64,000 nt of DNA from Chelonoidis abingdonii (Eukaryota > Chordata > Testudines > Testudinidae), in the NCBI RefSeq assembly GCF_003597395.2, contig NC_133774.1:37537487-37601486 (forward strand). The letters are read 5' to 3'. The notes beneath the pieces were generated by a model. That model saw nothing but the letters and a program-made list of their open reading frames with translations. It made no database searches and was not told the DNA's origin. Both the position numbers and the translations under genes were made by a program. This document shows, one piece after another, positions 55,734 through 64,000 of the stretch (positions are counted from its first letter, which is position 1; each line of letters starts with the position of its first letter).

Positions 55734-55928
55734 TACACCTCTACCCTAATATAACACTGTCCTCAGGAGTAAAAAAAAATCTTACTTGGTTATAGGTGAA
55801 ACCGCATTACATCAAATGTGCTTTGATCTGCTGGAGCATGCAGCCCCGCCTCCCCGGAGTGCTGCTTTACCACATTCTGTCTGAATTCGTGTTATATCAG
55901 GTCGCGTTATATTGGGGATACTGGTGTA
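55734..55928. mobile_element. Palindromic MITE with TA ends
   Basis: Left end 'tacacctctaccctaatataac' (given to 20: tacacctctaccctaatata) mirrors right end 'gttatattggggatactggt'. Further inner inverted blocks occur ('atataacactg' and 'cgtgttatatc'). TA ends suggest a Tc1/mariner-type MITE. It has no coding capacity. Confidence 0.75.
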
Positions 55929-58192
55929 ATTAGAGACTGTATCATAATGCATACGTGCAAGGGGGCCCTGTTAAGGTTGCATAACATTAATTCTGGCATT
56001 TCAGGCAAACTTAATTTTGGCATTTCCTACTTGATTTTGCTACCTTACTAATGCTTTTTTACGTGTAATAATATATATAGCATAAAGTGAGATAACTTTA
56101 ACTGTGTTTAAACATGCTCTGGTGAAATCTTGGCCCCAGTGAAGTCAGTGAGAGTTTTGCCATTGATTTTATTAGAGTTCAGATTTCATGCTATGTTCCT
56201 CTATGAACAGCTATGCGTGGCTGCTAAGAGTGAAGTATCATCTCAGCAAGGATCAGGGGCCAGGAACTATTAGTTCTTGCCTCCAACTTTCACACCATGG
56301 GCCTGATCATCCATGTGAATCTGTGGGGTGCATCTGGATACCAAATGGAAGCAAGTGGAGGCTTTGGGGCACAGGTGTGAAATGCAGTAGGTGTCACAGT
56401 GGCCATCAAAGGCAAATGGTAGATGTGAAAGAACTGTCATGGATGCTTGATCTTGACTGATGATCTCCTTCTGGAATGGATGAAGACTGTTGCTGTCTCT
56501 GCACCCTACCCAAGGCTTTGGCTTAACAGTAGAGGGAAAAGAGTTAAGGAAATCTGAGGACTCTTTGTTGTTAGATTTGCTTTATTATATAATCAATGAC
56601 AAAAAAGTTTAGCCTGACCTGAGGCCAGCAATAACCCTCTTCATTTCAACATTCAAATCTCGTACTTTTAGTCAAAAATCTCTGAAGCACCATTTCTATT
56701 TAACAGCCTATCCCCTTCATTAATTATGTCTAAAGCAATAGTTTATGAAGTCAGGCTAATGGTTTTCTCTTCGGGAGAACAAATACAAATGTAGGTTTGG
56801 AAATGACCCAATTTTGAACAACAATAATTATCAGCAAGGATGCAACATAAACACTTAACATGTCTACTCTTGGTTACAGTCTTGAAGTGTTTAGGCCTAA
56901 CAGGAATAACTTCTAAATACATGTTCATGCAGTATATTTAGAAATCGTCCTTAACTGAAATGCAGCTACCTCTGGGATAGTACACAGCAGTGGTGTGACA
57001 TTGCATAGTAACACTAAACTTCAGTTTAGGATGGGAAATGAAGAATGATATTTAACTGAAGCTCCAGACAGAGTTTATAGATAGACAGGATGTGACAAAT
57101 TCATCCCTGATGTAATTCCATTGACTGCAGGGCTTAGAAAACACATCTTTATTGCTTGTAAACTGAGCATACCTGAGATGGAGCTGCTGAGAGACGGCAA
57201 ACCCAGGAACATATCATTTATATGGAGTTATTTTCAGACTAGAACCACAGTTTTAAGAAAATCGTTGAAATACATTAATCTGGAAGTGCTGTTATCTGTT
57301 GTGGTAACTGCCATACTCGTCTAGTTAAGATTCTTTCTTTTTCCTTGGTCCTTTCTTTCTTTCTAAATACAATTCCAAAGCAAAAGAGATTAAATAGATT
57401 CCACCTTCCTAAAGCTTTGAAATGAAAGGGGGCCTATTTTTAGTGGATCTCAGGAGAGAAAGAATTGCTGATAAGTTTAAACACGTGTGTTTGCAGGATC
57501 AGACCCATAATAAAGACTGTAAGATTATCTGTGCTTTGCTGTCAGCTGTTTGGATGTTTCTGTTTGACTCTAGCAATTAATTTTAAAATTCTGGCGTACA
57601 GGTTCTAATGGGCCATTAGGAAACAGCCATTAGAAATTGTAATCTATATAAGGCATTTATGTTACTGCCAATTTCCAGACTAAAATTCTAAAGCATTTTA
57701 ATGCTTGTCTTTACTGTGTGCCTTGGTAACTTTACTAATTCTGTCAGGTGTTCATTTGTTGCTGAAAGAGAATTACCATTCAGCACATGTATTTATTGTC
57801 ACAGGTGATGCCAAATTGAGAGGTGCTGTGCAATAGGCACTTCAGATCCTTAGGGTAACAGATGGCAAATTCATTTCAGTTAAAATAGTAGAATAATAAG
57901 CATAGGAACAAATAACCAAATGAGAGAATATCTGTTAAATGGGAGAATACTGAGAATAAAGAGATTTATGTGCTAGTGTTCAAATCCTGCCCCCCTCCAC
58001 CAACTTATAGCTCTCGGTCTATTGGGCTGCTACAGAGGAGAGAAAACAGAGGGCTGCTAAACTGCATAGTAATAGAATTCACAGTATTGTAACTTAGAGG
58101 AGAGACTACCATGGCATAAAGCACAGATAAGAGCTTGGCTAGAGCCCTTTTATACAGAAATGGACCAGGTTGTTGGCTTCATTATCTTCCTG
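55929..58192. other. Intergenic, no recognised gene
   Basis: Contains a diverged palindromic repeat at about 56123-56188 and otherwise AT-rich single-copy-looking sequence. Confidence 0.4.
56123..56188. repeat. Palindromic 'gtgaaatcttggcccc' repeat, diverged
   Basis: Left 'gtgaaatcttggcccc' with a 'gtgaagtcagtgag' core. The right arm 'gagttcagatttca' is decayed. Related to 48169-48242. Confidence 0.6.
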
Positions 58193-58200
58193 TAATTCAG

Positions 58201-58391
58201 GGCCACCCAGTAGGAGGCAAGTGAGGCAATTTGCCCCGGCCCTCATGAGAGTTTTTCGGGGGTCCTGGAGCAGAGTCCTTCACTTGCTCTGGGAGCCCTG
58301 GAAAACTCTTGCGGGGCCCAGGCCCCCGGAGCTTCTTCTGCTCTGGGTCTTCGGCGGCAATTCAGTGGTGGGGGTCCTTCCGCCCCTGCTA
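58201..58391. mobile_element. Short hAT-like repeat with 8-bp duplication
   Basis: 'taattcag' occurs immediately before (58193-58200) and after (58392-58399) a 191-base GC-rich insertion that starts 'ggccacccag' and ends 'cgcccctgcta'. The interior has 'gcaatttgccccggcc' and 'ctcatgagagtttttcgggg' paired with 'ccctggaaaactcttgcgggg'. The family is known to me only as a dispersed GC-rich turtle repeat. Confidence 0.6.
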
Positions 58392-58800
58392 TAATTCAGC
58401 AGTATGAATAGGTATGCAGATACTAACACTTGCATACATCTCTAACTCAGGTATGGTCCCTTGAGCAGCCCACAACCTTTGATATATGTATCCTTACAAC
58501 CAGAGTTGAAAAAAATTTTCAGACTAAATTTTTTCCACTGGAAAAATGCAGATTTGGGTTGATGGAAACATTTAGCAAATTTTGTTCAATTATATTGGTG
58601 GGGGGGAAAAAAAACAACCCCGTTCCTGCACAACCTCTCTGAAACACCCTTCCCCCTCCCCCAACTTTAAATATTTTATTGGAGCAGGACCTTGAGTCTC
58701 CGTGTCTACATTTGGGCTAGTGGGTATTCTGGTATAGGGATCTCTGTCTCTTCTGTTGAAATTTGTTCCGCTGTATATAAAGTACTTAAATATTCATTGG
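58392..58800. other. Intergenic with AT-rich repeat fragment
   Basis: About 58500-58590 resembles the AT-rich arm of the palindrome at 46736-47215 ('gaaaaaaattttcagac', 'aaaaatgcagatttgggttg'). No gene recognised. Confidence 0.4.
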
Positions 58801-58965
58801 GCCATAGAGTGAGACTTTCTCTGTAATCAGTGGTTCAGGCACTCAACTAGGAGGTGGGATACTGGATTCAAGACCCTACTCTGCATCAGGCAGAGAGGGG
58901 ATTTGAACCTAGAGCACTCACTCAGAATGTGGGAGATCCATCTACTGAGTATAAGAAATCATCAC
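58801..58965 (+). repeat. tRNA-derived SINE-like fragment
   Basis: Contains 'cagtggttcaggcactcaac', 'ggattcaagaccc' and 'gatttgaacctagag', reminiscent of tRNA A and B boxes in SINEs. Diverged. Confidence 0.4.
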
Positions 58966-59785
58966 CACTACCTTCTCCTTTAACTGGGTTTTATTCAGGG
59001 CTTGATCTCATTTTCTAAGTTGGCTTCTGAGCATGTCTACCACACTAGGTGGTTCTGCAGCACCACTAGGCAGGGGAATACCTAATTTGTGACTCCCATT
59101 GTGGCTTAGGTTTGAGTCAGGACTGAGGTGGCTGCACAAATGGCCACTACAGAAATATAGGCCATTAGGAAGTTCAGGTGCCTACAGGGGTAGACAGCAG
59201 CTGAATGGAGATTTCGAAGTCTAAATTTTGGACTTAGGTGCCTAAGTCCTACTTGAGAGGGTCACCTAAATGACTTGTCTGATGTGACTAGGGCAAACTG
59301 AAATGGAGCAGGAAGTGAACGAGAGTCTCCCAAGCCCCTGCCTTGACCATCCCTCCTTCTTGTGAAGTTATTGCATGCTTACAAAATAATGATCCATATG
59401 GTCAAGTATCTTGTGATAACAGACTGGAATAAATGTCAGTTTTTATAATAAACAATACCAGGCATTATATTTTAGAAACAAAACAATCGCATGTTTACTT
59501 GCAGTACATTTGGCCAGGAGGTGTTTCTGTGCTGTATAGAGTTCCAAGTAGGCTAACAAGGAAGGAAGGAAAAGCTGCAAGTCAAGCGGCGTGGAAGCAT
59601 GTTTGTCTGTAATTCTAGCTATTTTCTTTAATTTTCTTCTGTTTAAGAAAGACTGAGTCTGTATATTATGATAAACAAAGGTCAGAGACAGTTGATTGGA
59701 CATTTATAGGAAGCAGATATGAAGAAACTATACTGGACAGGCAGATGGGCCCATAGGACAGGATTACTTCAAGGAGTCCATCTAT
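58966..59785. other. Intergenic, no recognised gene
   Basis: Includes a 'ggtgcctaag' repeat fragment near 59170-59270. Nothing else is recognised. Confidence 0.4.
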
Positions 59786-61078
59786 TTTAATTATCAGAGG
59801 GGTAGCTGTGTTAGTTTGTATCCACAAAAACAATGTGGAGTCCGGTGGCACCTTAAAGACTAACAGATTTATTTGGGCATAAGCTTTCGTGGGTAAAAAC
59901 CCCCCTTCTTCAGATGCATGGAGTGAAAATTACAGATACAGGCATAAATATATAGCACATGAAGAGAAGGAAGTTACCTTATAAGTGGAGAACCAGTGTT
60001 GACAGGACCAATTCAATCAGGGTGGATGTGGTCCACTCCCAATAATTGAGGGGGAGGTCTCAATACCAAGAGACGGAAAATGGCTTTTGTAGTGAGCCAG
60101 CCACTCCCAGTACCTATTCAAGCCCAAATTATGGTGTTAAATTTGTAAATGAATTGTAGCTCTGAAGTTTCTCTTTGAAGTCTGTTTTTGAAGTGGTGGT
60201 GGTGATGGTGGTTGTTGAAGAATGGCTACTTTTAAATCTGTTATTGAATGTCCAGGGAGATTGAAGTATTCTCCTACTCATCTTTGTATGTTACCATTCT
60301 TGATGTCTGATTTGTGTCCATTTATCCTTTTACGTAGAGACTGTCCGGTTTGGCCAATGTATGTGGCAGAGGGGCATTGCTGGCACATGATGGCATATAT
60401 CACATTAGTAGATGTGCAGGTGAATGAGCCCCTGATGGCGTGGCTGGTTTGGTTGGGTCCTATGATGGTGTTGCTGGAGTAGATATGGGGACAGAGAAGG
60501 CAACGGGGTTTGTTACAAGGATTGGTTCCTGGGCTAGTGTTTCTGTGGTGTGGTTGCTGGTGAGTATTTGCTTAAGATTTGGGGTCTGTCTGTAACCTAG
60601 GATTGGCCTGCCTCCCAAGGCCTGTGAGAGTGGGGGATTGTTTTCCAGGATAGGTCGTAGATCATTGATGATGCGCTCAAGAGGCTTTAGCTGGGGGCGG
60701 TAAGTTATGGCCAGTGTGGTCTGTTGTTTTCCTTGTTGGGCCTGTCCTGGAGTAGGTGGCTTCTGGGTACCCATCTTGCTCTGTCAATCTGTTTCCTCAC
60801 TTCCCTAAATGGAGATTGTAGTTTTAAGAATGCTTGATAGAAATCTTGTAGGTGTATGTCTGTGTCTGAGGGATTAGAGCAAATGCAGTTGTATCTTAGG
60901 GCTTGGCTGTAGACCATGGATTGTGTGATGTATCCTGGATGAAAGCTGGAGGCAAGTAGGTAAGTATAGTGGTCAGCAGGTTTCCAGTATAGGCTGGTGG
61001 TTATGTGACTATCAGTTATTTGCACTGTAGTGTCCAGGAAGTGAATCTCTTGTGGAGTGTTGGTATATTATGGAGCCA
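59786..61078 (-). mobile_element. Penelope-like element, 5'-truncated, antisense
   Basis: The left edge (59797-59925) is the terminal repeat of the family ('tcagaggggtagctgtgtta', 'tttgggcataagctttc', 'cttcagatgcatggagtg'). Minus-strand frames encode the GIY-YIG domain with YIG near 60350-60360, then QTPNLKQILTSNHTT (60460-60774) and the linker EVRKQIDRARWVPRSH with QALRYNCICSNPSDTD (60705-61025). The copy ends just downstream of where the YIDD box should be. It was clearly a separate insertion from the 29707 copy. Confidence 0.85.
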
Positions 61079-61680
61079 TGCGGGTACCCAGAGCAATGCG
61101 GCTGACCTGAAGGTATAAGTTGTCCCCAAATCCAAAGGCACTGGCTGCCTACCCTGGCCCAGCGCTGCTCCCAGAAGTGTACCTGAAGCACATACCTGCG
61201 GGCAGCCCCTGGGGGTGGGGTACCAGAACTGCGGCCAATGGGAGCTGCAGTGGTGGTGCCTACAGGCAGGGGCAGCACGCAGAGACTCCTAACCTCCATT
61301 CCTGCCTAGGAGCCACTGCCAGAGGGATGTGCCAGTCACTTTTTTTTGGAACTGCCTGATGTAAACCCAAGCCCAGAGCCTGCACCCCACAGTCCCTCCC
61401 AGAGCCTGCACCACAACCTCTGCCCCAGCCCTGAGTCCCCTCCCACACTCTGAACCCCTTGGCCCCACCCCCCCCCAAGCCCAGAGCCTGCATCCCCTTC
61501 TGTACCCCAGCCCTAGCCAGGTGAAAGTGAGTGAAGGTGGGGGAGAGCGAGGGAGGGAGGGGGCTGGAGTGCATGGGCGTGGGGCCTTGGAGAAGGGGAG
61601 GGGTAGGGGAGTGGCCTTGGGGAAGGGACGGGGCAGAGAGTGGGGCAATGGTGTTTAGGTTCGTGTGATTAGACGGTTGG
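61079..61680. mobile_element. GC-rich hAT-related repeat
   Basis: Contains 'ccatgcgggtacccagagca', 'gcggccaatgggagctgcag', 'gcagcacgcagagactcc', 'agcctgcaccccacag' and ends near 'cggttggcaaccctac', text typical of a GC-rich non-autonomous hAT family in turtles by memory. The long open frames on the minus strand are a composition effect. Ends not exactly defined. Confidence 0.5.
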
Positions 61681-62778
61681 CAACCCTACTGGCTATCTGA
61701 GGATTTCCCTGGGCTGTGGTAATCCCCAGGTGGTGCAGGGTTAGTGTGACAGCTTCTAGGCCATCCCCTTCATAGCCTTTAGCACAGGGGATATGGCCAG
61801 ATAGCTACAATGTCCAGCCAATTCCTGCCTGCTGTAATTACTTCTTGGGGGGGGCTGCTACCAGCTGGTGTAACTTAAAGTAGCCTGAGGCTCCTCTGGA
61901 CCAGCCTGGTTTCCATCAGCCTGAGAATGGCATTTGGTCCATTGTCCATTAACTGCTGCAGTGCATGGAAGCTCACGGAGGCATTGCTTGCACTGTAGTT
62001 TCAACCTTTGCTTTCCCCCTTATCCCTGACTTTATCAGTAATTACAGGTGTCGATACTGGGCTCTTTTCAGCACTTGGGTCCCATTGGCAGGCAGAACTC
62101 TGACTGCACACCTCTGTTGTGGGAAGCCTGCCAGAAGTACAGTTCAGCAGCACCCGCACCCCCCACTCCATCCTCCTGATCTTCTGTGGGTGCTGGGAAG
62201 AGTAAGATCTGCCTAGTGCATCTGTAAAAAGTAGTCAGGCCCACATCTGGGAGCCTGGGGCAGGCCTAGGCTGTCCAGAAGATGCGCTGAGTCAGCATCT
62301 GTGCCACATAGCCTTTGCTGGTGGGGCTCCGGAGAAATCCCGGATGGATTCTATAGCTGCTCTCCTCTGGCAGAACATTCAGGGAGTGACAGTTCCCTGA
62401 GGTGAATGTCTCCTGAGAAACAGCTATTCCTGTGGGCACAGGGGAATGCATCAGGCCCACTGTCCCATCTCTGTAAGGGGGAAATTTATCTAGGTCACTA
62501 AATCCTTCCACTTCAAGACGAGAATACATTCCAAAGTGTATGTTCTTTCTCCTCTGAAGTTTGCCTTGCAACAGGCAGGACATTATTGTTATATACTGTG
62601 GGACAAACTTTCAAAATTATGTGTGTGATGGGGCTTAACTTGTCTGTCAGGTGTAAGAGACAATTAGTGGACCTGTGATTGCCTCCTGGTCAAAGGGGAA
62701 CAGAGCTAGGTAAGCATCATTAGGCACCTGGGCTTTAAAAGAAACTGGAGGAAACTCTAAGGAAGAGAGACTAGCAGG
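61681..62778. other. Intergenic, no recognised gene
   Basis: Mixed composition. No transposon end or protein match could be supported. Confidence 0.4.
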
Positions 62779-63942
62779 ACTGGCCTTAGGGAAAATAGCA
62801 CCCTGGGCAAACTCTTTTTTGTATTTTGGTGTCCTTGGCCCCAGCTACCTTCCCAGGCTCCCCACCCCACCTCAGTTGTTCCAGCCCCCACTGCCTCTCT
62901 CTGCCATTGCCCCAAACCTCGCACTCCAGGCCCACCCTACTTCTTGCCTCTTAACCACAGCTCTCCCTCCCCCCCAACCACATTACTCACCTGTAGGGCT
63001 AATCTTGCCCTGCAGTGACTCACATCTGGATGCCATGAAGATGGGCACCACAGGAGTCACAGCAGTCACTTTGACTTCCCTAGCCAGTGCAAAACGTACC
63101 CTCATCTGGTCATTGAGTAGGACAGGCAAGATAATGTAGCAAGCAATCACACTCTGACAGGGTGAGCAGGCACTGGGGCAGTCATACCGCTCCTGCACCT
63201 CCCAACCTCACCCACTCAGCACGGCATCCAGCTTCTCAGCCAGAGCCCCAGAGGGTCAGCAGTCCAAGGGGAGGCATAGTGACAGGAGGGCACCAGAGGG
63301 CTGTGGTGGCAGGGGTGCATGGTGACCTGAAAGCCCCAGAAAGAGGGGAGGGAACCAGAGGTGTATCAATAGAATCACACTGGTGTAGGGATACTGGGGG
63401 AAGAGGGAGGGTGGTGATATGGGGGCTCCAGAAGGGCATGTCTCTCCCCACCCCAATACTAAGCATCCCCAGTATTCAAGTGCCCCTTCCCAGTCCCAGG
63501 GAAGGTGAGTTATTGGGGGAGGGGGAGGTAAAAATGCTGCAGCACATTGAAGGTAGCTAGGGTGGTGGTGATGACAGAAGCTTTGCTCCCAAAATATCCC
63601 CAATTCCCTACACTAACACCTCCCTTTGGGATGAGTAAGAAAAAGGGGGAGCCTCTGAGAGCTGGGGAGCATGGGGAAATGTGAGGCCAGTGTGGTATGC
63701 AGGAGGGGAACCTCAAAGATATGAGGGACACCCTGAGTACTGGGGAAGAATGGGGGGCCCCTGAGAACTGGGAGTCTAGGACCTATGGGGCAGAGGGAGG
63801 GGCCTCCTGGGACCTCTGTGGGCATGGAGGGAGACCAGGAGCTGGGGACACAGGGAAGGGTCCCCTGGGGGCTGGGAACTGGGGGCACAGGGAAGTGTCC
63901 CCGCATGCTAGGAGCTGGGGCATGGGGTCATATCTCAGAACC
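62779..63942. repeat. GC- and purine-rich repeat-derived stretch
   Basis: Starts with 'actggccttagggaaaatag', which resembles the start of a dispersed turtle repeat. From about 63250 to 63940 the + strand is purine-rich with repeated 'ctgggaactggggg' and 'agggaag' words. Open frames on both strands are compositional. Confidence 0.4.
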
Positions 63943-63950
63943 CCTTAAGA

Positions 63951-64000
63951 CAGTGGTCTGCAACCTTTTTACGCACAAGATCACTTTTTGAATTTAAGAT
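63951..64000. mobile_element. hAT left terminus, cut by the window edge
   Basis: 'cagtggtctgcaaccttttt' is a typical hAT terminal sequence. The preceding 8 bases 'ccttaaga' (63943-63950) would be the target duplication. The rest is outside the window. Confidence 0.6.

Noticed and set aside
61260..61648. Minus-strand frames of 104-119 residues
   Set aside because: Located in a GC-rich hAT-related repeat. Text is Pro/Ala/Gly-rich with no domain.

Overview
The window is vertebrate nuclear DNA, most likely from a turtle or a close sauropsid relative. That is an inference from the repeat mix: CR1 LINEs in several subfamilies, DIRS-type and Penelope-type retroelements, hAT and Harbinger-like short elements, a Tx1-like LINE and MIR-like SINEs. 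There are no bacterial-style operons. Coding sequence is interrupted by GT-AG introns.

The only real host gene I can support is the 3' half of GPBP1 (vasculin, GC-rich promoter binding protein 1) on the + strand. Six coding exons (513-697, 5378-5518, 6296-6460, 10364-10545, 13033-13135, 15462-15620) join in phase. They encode about 311 C-terminal residues, and a stop codon and poly(A) signal follow. The 5' half lies upstream of the window. Introns are bloated by nested transposons. The first complete intron holds a DIRS-like element (about 1636-5262). The third holds a second DIRS remnant split by a hAT element. The fifth holds a Harbinger-like MITE that contains an LTR insertion.

From about 16 kb to 64 kb I find no host protein-coding gene. 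This gene-poor interval is a mosaic of decayed mobile elements. They include a long 3'-end CR1 (17.5-18.7 kb), a Tx1-like LINE remnant (23.5-24.2 kb, possibly to 27.5 kb), and an L2/L3-like LINE tail (28.8-29.5 kb). A complete-looking Penelope-like insertion with inverted terminal repeats and a 14-bp target duplication lies at 29707-31446. There are several hAT elements with 8-bp duplications, two CR1 tails meeting 3' to 3' (36.4 kb), a large palindrome carrying ZNF143-like motifs (46.7-47.2 kb) and a solo LTR (48.3-49.0 kb). A further CR1 (54.1-55.3 kb), a palindromic TA-flanked MITE (55.7 kb), and a reverse-oriented truncated Penelope-like copy (59.8-61.1 kb) complete the list. A hAT terminus runs off the right edge.

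I found no sign of a wholly new gene system. The most notable structures are the DIRS element that keeps its internal complementary region, the intact-ended Penelope-like insertion, the nested elements crowding GPBP1 splice sites, and the palindrome with paired ZNF143/THAP11-type motifs.
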